Assembly: GCA_963929535.1 (NCBI GenBank) | Contig: CAWVIZ010000014.1 | Coordinates: 1 to 64,000, forward strand | From: Pullilachnospira sp963929535 | Lineage (GTDB): Bacteria > Bacillota > Clostridia > Lachnospirales > Lachnospiraceae | DNA: 64,000 nt | Reading direction: 5' to 3' | The notes under the pieces: model-generated | What the model saw: only the letters and a program-made list of their open reading frames with translations | What the model was told of the DNA's origin: nothing | Databases searched by the model: none | Program-made: the position numbers and the translations under genes | Shown here: positions 56,315-64,000 of the stretch, piece after piece | Numbering within the stretch: the first letter of the stretch is position 1 | How the letters are laid out: the number at the start of each line of letters is the position of its first letter

Positions 56315-57205
56315 GTGACTTCTGAAGATGAAGAAATCAAAATTGTATTGGAAGGGTGTGACATCGTCGGGATCCTGCTTACGCTAATCTTTGTGGTGTA
56401 TCCGGTGATCCGCACGGCTGTCATGTCTTTTCAAAGCTGGAATGGGGTTGCCAATTCACCGAAAACCTGGGTGGGACTGGCAAATTATATCGCAGTAATT
56501 TCCGGTGATAAATTCTGGCAGACAATGCTGAATTCTCTGTATTTTATGATCGGAGGCTTTTTGATCCTGATGCCTGTCGCTTTTGGTCTGGCCTTGCTGG
56601 TCACTTCCAAGATCAAGTTTACGGGCTTTTTTAAAACAGCTTACCTTATGCCTGTGATGCTGGGAACCACAGCGGTAGGTCTGATGTGGACGTTTATCCT
56701 GAACTCCCGGTTCGGGCTTCTGGCTCAGATCCTTACGGCTCTGGGAATGGAGGGCAGCATCATCGACTGGATGAGTACCAAGACAGTGAATACCTGGTGC
56801 GTGGTTCTGGTAAACGAATGGATGTACGCCGGATATAACATGCTGATCTTTGCGGCGGGACTTGTGGCGATTCCGGGAGATGTGCATGATGCCTGCAAGA
56901 TTGACGGTTGTACCGGACTGAAAAAGCTGTTTTATGTTACGATTCCTCTCCGCAAAAATATGTTTATGGTCTTTTCCGTGATGTGTATTACAGGATGTCT
57001 GAAGACCTTTGATCTGATCTGGTCCATGACAAGAGGAGGCCCGATGGATTCCAGCGCAACACCGGCCATCCTTTTGTATACGGAGGGATTCCAGAACCGG
57101 CTGATGGGGCGGAGCAGCGCCATTGGTATTATCCTTCTGGTTCTGGGACTGGTACTTTCTCTGGTGCTGAACAACACCATTTTCAAGCCGGATGACAGCA
57201 TTTGA
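56315..57205 (+). pseudogene. ABC sugar permease, frameshifted near the N-terminus
   Basis: A six-helix permease with the EAA-like loop (PGDVHDACKIDGCTG). The natural start is the ATG at 56328, with GAGAGGTGA about 9 nt upstream and the family-typical peptide MKKSKLYWKGV; that frame ends at a stop within 19 codons. The rest of the protein (DIVGILLTLIFVVYPVIRTAVMSF in parts, then normal permease) lies in another frame that starts only at a GTG (56315) with no good site. A one-base indel around 56355-56385 is the simplest explanation. The C-terminal part is intact. If the error is real, the protein is not made properly. Confidence 0.7.
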
Positions 57206-57229
57206 CGAAAGGAAAAGGAGATGAGACAG

Positions 57230-58069
57230 ATGAACAAATATGTATTTCGGAGAAAACTGGGGAAATTCGGGATGTATGCGGTTGGGTTCCTGTTTGCGTT
57301 TATTACGATATTTCCCCTGGCTATTACCGTGATGTCATCACTGAAATCCAATTCAGATATTCTTCTGGGAATGTTTTCCATCCCGGAGAAATGGCTGCTG
57401 TCCAATTACGTTGAGGCTGTGGAAACGGCAGACGCGCTTACGTCCATTACCACATCCCTGGGGATCGCCTTTGCCACCCTGGTGGTGACCATTATCATCG
57501 CCATGCCGGCGGCTTATATTCTGGCCAGAAAGCAATATAAGTTTGTGAAACCGGTATATATTCTGTTTATGGCGGGCGTGATGGTTCCGGTGCACTGTAC
57601 CCTGACATCCATCTCGGAAATGGCCAGCAGACTGGGGATGAAAAACAGCTACATTTTCCTGGTGCTGCTGTATGCGGCCTTCAACATGTCCCAGGCTATC
57701 TTCCTGTTTACCGGGTATATCAGCGGGATAGACAGTGAGCTGGACGAAGCGGCAAAGATCGACGGAGCCAGTGATTTCAGGATCGTGTGGAAGATCCTGT
57801 TTCCCATATCCAAGCCCATCATTGCCACGGAAGCAATCCTGGTATTCATATACGGCTACAGTGAACTGATCTTTTCTCTGATCCTGCTGACAGATCAGGA
57901 TAAGTACACGGTTTCCAGGGCAATGCTGAACTTTACTTCCAACTATACCACCAGCTACGGCCCCCAGTTCGCTTTTGTGATCATGTCCATGCTGCCGATG
58001 CTGATCATCTACCTGCTGCTGCATAAGCAGGTACAGGAGGGAATGCTTTCAGGAGCCATCAAGGGCTGA
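57230..58069 (+). CDS. carbohydrate ABC transporter permease (second subunit)
   Basis: A 279-residue permease with six helices and the EAA motif (ELDEAAKIDGASDFRIVWKILFPISKP in outline: EAAKIDGAS). It is intact, unlike its two upstream partners. Its C-terminus GMLSGAIKG is typical of the MalG/MsmG-like branch. The ATG at 57230 lies 10 nt from AAGGAG; another ATG at 57221 is too close to the site. It is followed by a separate 210-bp region before the fucosidase gene. Without a working binding protein and first permease, this transporter is probably inactive. Confidence 0.85.
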   Translation: MNKYVFRRKLGKFGMYAVGFLFAFITIFPLAITVMSSLKSNSDILLGMFSIPEKWLLSNYVEAVETADALTSITTSLGIAFATLVVTIIIAMPAAYILARKQYKFVKPVYILFMAGVMVPVHCTLTSISEMASRLGMKNSYIFLVLLYAAFNMSQAIFLFTGYISGIDSELDEAAKIDGASDFRIVWKILFPISKPIIATEAILVFIYGYSELIFSLILLTDQDKYTVSRAMLNFTSNYTTSYGPQFAFVIMSMLPMLIIYLLLHKQVQEGMLSGAIKG

Positions 58070-58279
58070 TGCATCCGTACAGAGAAAAATAAGAAAGAAA
58101 TGACAGGAAAAATTCGTAATTTTTCACAAAAAAGTCTGTCGAAAGTATGATTTTTATGGTATTATAGCAATAGATTCCGCGCTTCTTCCCCGTGGAAGGA
58201 GGCGGATTTCCGGAAGGACCCCATATGGGAAAATGATCCTGCAGGTGCAAAACTTTAAGAGAGAGGATGGTAGAAAGAA

Positions 58280-59533
58280 ATGAAAGACACCAAGCAGCAG
58301 TGGTTCAAGGAAGCAAAGTTCGGATTATTCATTCATTTTGGGCTGTACGCGCTTCTGGCCGGAGAGTATAAAGGGCAGAAAACGGAGAATATCGCAGAGT
58401 GGATCATGAATGACCTGGATATTCCGGCAGAGGAGTATGAGAAGCTTGCCCAGCAGTTCAATCCGGTGAATTTTGATCCCAAGATGATCGTATCCAAGGC
58501 AAAGTCCTGGGGAATGCGGTATATCGTACTGACCTCCAAGCATCATGAAGGATTTGCCATGTATGATTCCAAGTGTTCCTCCTACAATATCATGAATACG
58601 CCTTACGGCAAGGATCTTCTCAAGGAGCTGAAGGATGAGTGCGACCGTCAGGGAATGAAGATGGGACTGTACTATTCCCAGGCACAGGACTGGGACGATC
58701 CGGATGGCTATATTGCCCGCAGGGACAACAGCAAGAAGAATTTCCGCCGGTATCTGGATGAGAAGTGTATCCCTCAGTTAAAGGAGATCCTTACTCAGTA
58801 CGGAGATATCGCTCTGATCTGGTTTGACACTCCCATGGGGACAACGCCGGAGGAAAGCAGAGAACTGGTGGATGTGGTAAAGAGTATCCAGCCCAACTGT
58901 ATCGTCAGCGGACGGATCGGAAACGGTCTGGGAGAATATATGACCACAGGTGATAATTTTATTCCCTCAGTGCCTTTTGAAGGGGACTGGGAGGTGCCGG
59001 CAACCCTGAACGATACCTGGGGATACAGCAAATTTGACCATAACTGGAAGAATCCCGAGAAACTGATCCGGCTTCTGATCAAGATCAATGCCAGAGGCGG
59101 AAATTACCTGCTGAACATCGGACCTATGGCGGACGGAACCGTACCGGAAGAGTCCATGAAGATCCTGGACCGGGTAGGCGGGTATGTCAGCGAGAATGAG
59201 GACAGCTTTTTTGGGACCGTCCGTGTTCCGGCGTATGCTTATGAGATCCAGGAGGTACTGTTTACCGCAAAACCCCATAAGCTGTTTGTGCATGTGATCG
59301 AGCCTATCGTAAAGCACCGCCTGGAAATCCTGAACATGGCCAATACCATAAAGGATGTGTATGTGGTGAAGAACGGAGAGAAGCTGAAATATGAATCTTT
59401 CCGGACCTGCGAGGGAGACAGCTTCCTGAATATCTATCTGCCGGAGGCATGGAGAAATGAATCTTATTACTGCATCTGTGTGGAATATGAAGAGGAAATG
59501 CCCGGATTCGAGGAGATCAAGGACAGGGATTGA
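58280..59533 (+). CDS. GH29 alpha-L-fucosidase, cytoplasmic
   Basis: A 417-residue glycoside hydrolase family 29 enzyme that removes alpha-L-fucose from glycans. The N-terminal catalytic barrel has FGLFIHFGLYA, the GH29 stretch TSKHHEGFAMYDSKCSSYN (quoted in part), and the nucleophile Asp183 in ALIWFDTPMG. A short C-terminal beta domain follows. There is no signal peptide, so it acts on imported fucosylated oligosaccharides such as host or milk glycans. It follows the decayed ABC transporter genes by 210 bp, which contain a TATTAT box but no clear -35. Its importer seems to be lost. Confidence 0.9.
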   Translation: MKDTKQQWFKEAKFGLFIHFGLYALLAGEYKGQKTENIAEWIMNDLDIPAEEYEKLAQQFNPVNFDPKMIVSKAKSWGMRYIVLTSKHHEGFAMYDSKCSSYNIMNTPYGKDLLKELKDECDRQGMKMGLYYSQAQDWDDPDGYIARRDNSKKNFRRYLDEKCIPQLKEILTQYGDIALIWFDTPMGTTPEESRELVDVVKSIQPNCIVSGRIGNGLGEYMTTGDNFIPSVPFEGDWEVPATLNDTWGYSKFDHNWKNPEKLIRLLIKINARGGNYLLNIGPMADGTVPEESMKILDRVGGYVSENEDSFFGTVRVPAYAYEIQEVLFTAKPHKLFVHVIEPIVKHRLEILNMANTIKDVYVVKNGEKLKYESFRTCEGDSFLNIYLPEAWRNESYYCICVEYEEEMPGFEEIKDRD

Positions 59534-59580
59534 GAAACTGTCCGGAGGAATTTCCGGCGGGAACGAATAGAAAAATGTGG

Positions 59581-59617
59581 GACCGGCGCGGGAAAAGCGC
59601 CGGTCTCTCTGGTTTTT
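59581..59617 (+). terminator. terminator after the fucosidase gene
   Basis: GACCGGCGC (59581-59589) pairs with GCGCCGGTC (59597-59605); a T-run follows after a few bases. Confidence 0.6.
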
Positions 59618-59704
59618 CGGGAGGCGATGTTCGGATGTCCGGCAGCGGGGAGCATAGGAGCCGCTGCCGTTCTGAGGTCCCGCTGCCGCGGATTCTTTGA
59701 GCAT

Positions 59705-59734
59705 ACAAAAAACTCCGGAGAAGATTCTCCGGAG
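59705..59734 (-). terminator. terminator of tRNA-Arg
   Basis: CTCCGGAGAA and TTCTCCGGAG form a 10-bp stem with a T-run on the minus strand, directly after the tRNA 3' end. Confidence 0.85.
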
Positions 59735-59741
59735 CTTACAG

Positions 59742-59815
59742 CGTGCGTTAGAAGATTCGAACTCCCGACCTTTTGATCCGTAGTCAAACGCTCTATCCAG
59801 CTGAGCTAAACGCAC
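59742..59815 (-). tRNA. tRNA-Arg (ACG)
   Basis: Minus-strand gene. Acceptor GTGCGTT/AACGCAC, anticodon loop CTACGGA. The A at position 34 is probably edited to inosine to read CGN codons. It is a single gene with its own terminator. Confidence 0.94.
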
Positions 59816-60158
59816 ATATTTGTATATTTTACAGGGCTTCGTGCCTTGCAACGATAGTTATTATACGGCAAAGGTCCGGGTTTGTCAATACATGATTTGA
59901 AAAAAGTTTTGTCTATGGAACGGCCTTCGTAACAGCGAAGCCGGAAGGCTGAACGGTAACCGGCCTTCGTATCCAAAAGATTACTTTCAGCCGTCAGAAT
60001 AAAAAACATACGGTACTGTGATGAAAAGGCCAATTTGAATATTTGCAAAAGGCAAAAGAAATTTTATGTCTGAGATGTTATATTTCCCTGCTTGAATCGT
60101 AATCTCTTCTGTGTTAAGGTTTAAGGAGTACATTTTACAATTCGGAGGAGATCGACAT
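59816..60158. other. intergenic region before malQ
   Basis: A 343-bp gap. It holds the upstream region of tRNA-Arg, a family A repeat remnant at 59925-59960, and the leader of malQ with CGGAGGAG just before the gene. I see no convincing promoter pair in the last 190 bp and no gene. Confidence 0.6.
59925..59960. repeat. repeat family A right-end remnant
   Basis: TTCGTAACAGCGAAGCCGG followed by AAGGCTGAACGGTAAC matches the right end of the full copies (TTTGTAACAGTGAAGCCGG...). The left part is missing. Confidence 0.7.
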
Positions 60159-61733
60159 ATGAGAGCAAGCGGTGTTTTGATGCCCGTATTTTCCCTGCCT
60201 TCCCGGTATGGGATCGGGTGTTTTTCCAGGGAAGCCTATGAGTTTGTGGACCGGCTGGAGTGGTCCGGACAGTCCAGGTGGCAGGTGCTGCCTTTGGGGC
60301 CTACAGGATATGGAGATTCTCCCTATCAGCCGTTCTCCACTTTCGCGGGCAATCCTTATTTTATTGATCTGGAAACTCTGACAGAGGAAGGGCTCCTCAC
60401 CCGGGAGGAGTGTGAGAGCTGCCAATGGGGAGAGGATCCCCGATATGTGGACTATGGAAAAATCTACGAATCAAGATATCCGATTCTGAGGAAGGCGTAC
60501 AGCCGCTTTTTGCCGGACGAAGAGTTTCAGGCCTTCTGTCAGCGGGAAGCATACTGGCTGGAGGATTACTGCCTGTTCCAGGCGCTGAAGAACAGTCAGG
60601 GCGGAAAGCCATGGACGGAATGGGAAGATGGACTGAGAACCAGGGACGCGGAAGCACTGGAAGAGGCCAGTCAGCAGCTTTCGGAAGAAATCGACTTTTT
60701 TTGTTTTCTTCAGTATAAGTTCTGGCAGCAGTGGAAAAAGCTGAAGTCTTATGCTCATAAGAAAGGAGTCAGGATCATCGGGGATCTTCCTATCTATGTG
60801 GCCATTGACAGTGCGGATGCCTGGGCGAATCCCCGGCTGTTTCAGTTTGATGAGGATCATCGGCCCAGTGCGATTGCCGGATGTCCGCCGGATGCGTTTT
60901 CTGCCACCGGACAGATGTGGGGGAATCCACTGTACGACTGGGATTATCACGAAAAGACGGGATACCGTTGGTGGATCCAGAGGATGAAAAAGAGTTTTGA
61001 ACTGTACGATACCGTACGGATGGATCATTTCCGGGGGTTTGCGGAATACTATTCCATTCCCTGTGATGCGGAAAATGCCTCGGAGGGGAAATGGGTGGAA
61101 GGCCCGGGAATCGAATTGTTCAGAGCGCTGGAGGATGCGCTGGGCCCCATGGATGTGATCGCGGAGGATCTGGGAACTCTGGATGAAAAGGTATTTGATC
61201 TGCTGGATCGGACAGGGTATCCGGGAATGAAGGTGCTGCAGTTTGCCTTTGATTCAGGAAATACGAATTTTTATCTGCCCCATCATTATAAAAGAAACTG
61301 TGTGGTATATACGGGAACTCATGACAACGATACCACCAAGGCATGGTATTACGGGATGAATGACTGGGCGAGAGAATATTCCAAGGCATATCTGAATAAT
61401 TATGACAGGCCATGGGAGGATATTCCCTGGGATTTTATCCGGGCTGCGCAGGCCAGTGTGGCGGATCTGTCCATGATCCCCATGCAGGATCTGCTGTGCT
61501 GCGGCAGTGAAGGGCGGATCAACCATCCCTCCACCACAGGAATGAACTGGAGATGGAGAATGCTGCAGGGGGAATTCCGGGAGGATATTACAGGACGGCT
61601 TCGCTGGCTGACGGATACGTTTCAGAGGATCCAGCCGCCGCCTGTCCAGGAGGAAGAGACGGCTGCTGAGGGATCAGAAAAAGAAAAGGAAAAAGACGCC
61701 GACGGACATCCCCTGGAAAAGGAACAGGAGTAA
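60159..61733 (+). CDS. malQ: 4-alpha-glucanotransferase (amylomaltase, GH77)
   Basis: A 524-residue GH77 enzyme that moves alpha-1,4-glucan segments between maltodextrins and releases glucose, in maltose/glycogen metabolism. The start RASGVLMPVFSLPSRYGIG is typical. Catalytic residues are Asp289 in RMDHFRG, Glu336 in AEDLG and the HDN motif (TGTHDNDTT). The C-terminal about 25 residues are an unusual Glu/Lys-rich tail. The ATG at 60159 has CGGAGGAG 8 nt upstream. It ends at a strong bidirectional terminator facing the VanZ gene. Glucose made here could feed glcK. Confidence 0.94.
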   Translation: MRASGVLMPVFSLPSRYGIGCFSREAYEFVDRLEWSGQSRWQVLPLGPTGYGDSPYQPFSTFAGNPYFIDLETLTEEGLLTREECESCQWGEDPRYVDYGKIYESRYPILRKAYSRFLPDEEFQAFCQREAYWLEDYCLFQALKNSQGGKPWTEWEDGLRTRDAEALEEASQQLSEEIDFFCFLQYKFWQQWKKLKSYAHKKGVRIIGDLPIYVAIDSADAWANPRLFQFDEDHRPSAIAGCPPDAFSATGQMWGNPLYDWDYHEKTGYRWWIQRMKKSFELYDTVRMDHFRGFAEYYSIPCDAENASEGKWVEGPGIELFRALEDALGPMDVIAEDLGTLDEKVFDLLDRTGYPGMKVLQFAFDSGNTNFYLPHHYKRNCVVYTGTHDNDTTKAWYYGMNDWAREYSKAYLNNYDRPWEDIPWDFIRAAQASVADLSMIPMQDLLCCGSEGRINHPSTTGMNWRWRMLQGEFREDITGRLRWLTDTFQRIQPPPVQEEETAAEGSEKEKEKDADGHPLEKEQE

Positions 61734-61752
61734 GAGAGATTTCACGGGATTT

Positions 61753-61808
61753 AAGGAGAAGACGCAGGCCGCGTGCCATTGGCACGCTACCTGCGTCTTC
61801 TCCTTTTT
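61753..61808. terminator. bidirectional terminator between malQ and the VanZ gene
   Basis: AAGGAGAAGACGCAGG pairs with CCTGCGTCTTCTCCTT, with an inner GCGTGCC/GGCACGC stem, and ends in T-runs on each strand. The last codons of the VanZ gene (stop at 61787) lie inside the hairpin. Confidence 0.9.
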
Positions 61809-62317
61809 CTGCGGTGTTCTTTCTCCAGCTCCCGGGAGCTTTTGACAGCGGCCCATCCGATAAGCTGGGTGCCGAAGATTCCGATCAAGGCTCCCGCGCT
61901 GTCGATGAGAACATCTCTGGGGGAAGGACCGCGGCCCGCCACCATGGTCTGGTGATACTCATCTGTGGCGGCAAAGGCCACACAGATAAAGCCGGCCAGA
62001 AGAAACAGCCAGATTCCCCGCACGTGATAGGCATACAGAGGAATGGAAAGGGACACTGCCAGGATACAGTATTCGGTCATATGGGCCAGTTTGCGTACAG
62101 GGCCGTGATATCTTTCCGCGTACAGATCGATCTCTTCCTGGGAGAGATCCTTGTCCAGGATCATGGCTCCCACCTGTACCAGCTTCTGGCTGACTTTATA
62201 GCTTAACTGACTGGATTCCGTTCCCTCCTGGCTGGAAAATGAAAAGATCATATACATGATCAGCAGCGCGGGAAGGAAGGACAGCGGTTTTAACAGCGCA
62301 ACGATGATTCGGTTCAT
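61787..62317 (-). CDS. VanZ-family membrane protein
   Basis: A 176-residue membrane protein with about four or five hydrophobic segments and the VanZ signature, KLAHMTEYCILAVSL then ATDEYHQTMVAGRGPSPRDVLIDSAGALIG (quoted in parts). VanZ confers low-level teicoplanin resistance in one operon; most family members are of unknown function. The C-terminus is a run of Arg (KRRRRR) whose codons are part of the shared terminator. Start is the ATG at 62317 with TGGAGGG upstream; a longer frame has no site. It is convergent with malQ and divergent from thyA. Confidence 0.85.
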   Translation of the reverse strand: MNRIIVALLKPLSFLPALLIMYMIFSFSSQEGTESSQLSYKVSQKLVQVGAMILDKDLSQEEIDLYAERYHGPVRKLAHMTEYCILAVSLSIPLYAYHVRGIWLFLLAGFICVAFAATDEYHQTMVAGRGPSPRDVLIDSAGALIGIFGTQLIGWAAVKSSRELEKEHRRKRRRRR

Positions 62318-62480
62318 AAAAATCCCTCCAGATGACCTCGGATCCGGCGGTCCGTTCAGATCCGCAGACCCGTTTCCTGATAATTTGCTATTTACTATAA
62401 CATTCTTTTGAACAGGTGTCAAAAATCCGGTTTTCGGCTCTGCGCTGCCGCCAAAAAATTTCCGACGAAACTGAATTCAG

Positions 62481-62509
62481 TTGAATTCCCCCAACCGGTA
62501 TATTATAAT
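62481..62509 (+). promoter_or_regulatory. thyA promoter
   Basis: TTGAAT (62481-62486), 17-bp spacer, perfect TATAAT (62504-62509), about 85 bp before the thyA ATG. The 276-bp gap from the VanZ gene contains this promoter and nothing else that I recognise. Confidence 0.85.
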
Positions 62510-62593
62510 GAGTGTTAGCGAGAAAAATGCGCCTGCGCATTTGGCGGATCTTTGCATTGGACTGGAACATGAACATGAGACAAGGAGGATTTC

Positions 62594-63442
62594 ATGAGCT
62601 ACGCAGATAAGATTTTTATAGATATGTGTCGGGATATCATTGACAATGGAGTGAGCACGGAGGGGGAGAAGGTGCGCCCCCACTGGGAGGACGGCAGTCT
62701 GGCCTACACGGTAAAGCGGTTCGGCGTGGTGAACCGGTATGATCTGTCCCGGGAATTTCCGGCGCTCACACTGCGGAGGACGGCACTGAAAAGCGCATTT
62801 GATGAAATCCTCTGGATCTGGCAGAAAAAGTCGAACAATATCAAGGATCTGAATTCCCATATCTGGGACAGCTGGGCGGATGAGAATGGCTCCATCGGCA
62901 AGGCTTACGGATATCAGCTGGGCGTAAAGCATCAGTATCCGGAGGGAATGATGGATCAGGTGGACCGGGTGCTGTATGATCTGAAAAATAATCCCTACAG
63001 CAGAAGGATCATGACCAATATTTATGTACATCAGGATCTCCATGAGATGAACCTGTATCCCTGCGCCTATTCCATGACCTTTAATGTGACCAGAGAGCGG
63101 GAGGGAGACGGGCTGGTATTGAACGCGATCCTGAACCAGCGCTCCAATGATGTGCTGGCGGCAAACAACTGGAATGTGTGCCAGTACGCGCTGCTGGTGA
63201 TGATGCTGGCTCAGGTATGCCAAATGAGAGCCGGAGAGCTGGTGCATGTGATCGCGGACGCTCACATTTATGACCGGCATATCCCTCTGGTGAAGGAGCT
63301 GATCCAGCGGCCGGTATATGACGCGCCGAAGGTGACCCTGAATCCGGAGATCAGAGACTTTTATGATTTTACAGTGGATGATCTCCGGGTGGAAGATTAT
63401 GTGACGGGACCGCAGATCAAAGGGATTCCCATTGCGATTTAG
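62594..63442 (+). CDS. thyA: thymidylate synthase
   Basis: A 282-residue enzyme that makes dTMP from dUMP using methylene-tetrahydrofolate. The active-site Cys157 is in YPCAYSM, and the folate and nucleotide motifs (NQRSNDVLAANNWNVCQYA; VHVIADAHIYDRH in parts) are conserved, including the Arg that binds phosphate in SRRIM. AAGGAGG precedes the ATG by 5 nt. The folA start lies 131 bp downstream with no terminator between, so the two folate-linked genes form an operon: dihydrofolate produced by ThyA is recycled by DHFR. Confidence 0.96.
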   Translation: MSYADKIFIDMCRDIIDNGVSTEGEKVRPHWEDGSLAYTVKRFGVVNRYDLSREFPALTLRRTALKSAFDEILWIWQKKSNNIKDLNSHIWDSWADENGSIGKAYGYQLGVKHQYPEGMMDQVDRVLYDLKNNPYSRRIMTNIYVHQDLHEMNLYPCAYSMTFNVTREREGDGLVLNAILNQRSNDVLAANNWNVCQYALLVMMLAQVCQMRAGELVHVIADAHIYDRHIPLVKELIQRPVYDAPKVTLNPEIRDFYDFTVDDLRVEDYVTGPQIKGIPIAI

Positions 63443-63573
63443 GATGGGAGCGTTTTGACGGCGGGAACCCGGTGAGGTGATGGAGAACAGCGGCAGAAAA
63501 TCGGTAAGACGGTGGGAAAAGCCGGAGATCCGGAAGGATGGAAGACGGTAAAGGCCAAGGAGGAATTAGAAGA

Positions 63574-64000
63574 ATGAAAATGATCGTGGCAGTGGATAAG
63601 AACTGGGGGATAGGAGCCAATAACAAGCTTCTGGTGAGTATCCCCGCAGATATGAAATATTTCCGGCAGGAGACCAGCGGGAAGGTAGTGGTGATGGGAA
63701 GAAAAACCCTGGAAAGCTTTCCGGGAGGGCTGCCTCTGAAGAACAGGACCAATGTGGTGCTGACCAGGGATGCCGGGTACCAGGCAAAGGGGGCTGTGAT
63801 CGTTCACAGCATTCCGGAACTTCTGGAAGAACTGAAAAAGTATGAGGATGACCAGATTTATGTGATCGGGGGAGGATCTATTTATCAGGAAATGCTTCCG
63901 TACTGCAATACGGCGCTGGTGACCAGGATCGACTATGCTTTCGCGGCGGATACGTATTTTCCCGATCTGGATCAGCTGCCGGAGTGGGAGATCACAGAAA
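63574..64000 (+). CDS. folA: dihydrofolate reductase (3' end beyond window)
   Basis: The first 142 codons are visible; the gene runs off the window end. The start MKMIVAVDKNWGIGANNKLL, then GRKTLESFPGG, NVVLTRD and IYVIGGGSIYQEMLPYC are the classic DHFR stretches that bind NADPH and folate, including the conserved VIGGGSIY. The ATG at 63574 is preceded by AAGGAGG about 10 nt upstream. It reduces the dihydrofolate formed by thymidylate synthase upstream. Because the frame has no stop in the window it was not in a list of closed reading frames. Confidence 0.95.
   Translation, partial: MKMIVAVDKNWGIGANNKLLVSIPADMKYFRQETSGKVVVMGRKTLESFPGGLPLKNRTNVVLTRDAGYQAKGAVIVHSIPELLEELKKYEDDQIYVIGGGSIYQEMLPYCNTALVTRIDYAFAADTYFPDLDQLPEWEITE

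Overview
The window is a chromosomal segment of a Gram-positive gut-type anaerobe of the Lachnospiraceae (clostridial cluster XIVa). I base this on the complete 16S gene at about 41.17-42.70 kb, the strong AAGGAGG-type ribosome binding sites before most genes, the gene repertoire (HPr kinase, class A PBP with a Thr/Pro-rich tail, YitT and VanZ membrane proteins, LplABC-type sugar transporters) and a GC-rich genome style. I cannot fix the genus from the sequence alone.

Layout. (1) 0-1.47 kb: the 3' part of a large serine recombinase, AT-richer than what follows, probably the right end of an integrated element. (2) 1.5-13 kb: a TetM/EF-G-like GTPase fused to a C-terminal YacP/Rae1-type NYN nuclease domain, a divergent CstA-like transporter, a SpoT-like HD hydrolase, a MATE exporter, a two-domain Nudix protein, GreA, a membrane-anchored hydrolase, a maltose-type O-acetyltransferase and a GNAT gene carrying an in-frame palindromic repeat. 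(3) 13-25 kb: a divergent yitT/merR pair sharing a MerR-style operator; an oxidoreductase; a mobile palindromic repeat; a manganese (yybP-ykoY) riboswitch ahead of an unknown gene and a YccF protein; an ABC transporter; galE; a DUF1846 protein; and ftsH. (4) 25-38.5 kb: uvrC-hprK-glcK, PBP1A, yigZ, a cyclophilin, then tsaE-tsaB-rimI-zinc ribbon-rnz-tsaD-ispD, the t6A/RNA-processing cluster. (5) 38.5-47.3 kb: an IS4-family insertion sequence, two tRNA-Ser genes, and an rRNA operon in the order 16S-5S-tRNA-Ala-tRNA-Ile-23S followed by six more tRNAs. (6) 47.4-59.6 kb: carbohydrate region. A LacI regulator faces a transporter/GH32 beta-fructosidase operon across a perfect palindromic operator; next come an AraC regulator, a decaying ABC transporter (truncated binding protein, frameshifted first permease, intact second permease) and a cytoplasmic GH29 alpha-L-fucosidase. 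(7) 59.6-64 kb: tRNA-Arg, malQ, a VanZ protein, thyA and the start of folA, which is cut by the window end.

How parts work together. hprK, glcK, galE, malQ, the GH32 operon and the GH29 locus form a carbohydrate uptake and control theme. tsaE, tsaB and tsaD make the bacterial t6A tRNA modification machinery. thyA and folA couple dTMP synthesis to folate recycling. Two families of palindromic repeats are scattered through the window: one has target-site-like direct repeats and looks like a MITE; the other has inserted into an acetyltransferase gene without breaking its frame. The most novel items are the GTPase-NYN fusion, the Mn riboswitch controlling genes of unknown function, the in-frame repeat in the GNAT gene and the repeat family with direct repeats.
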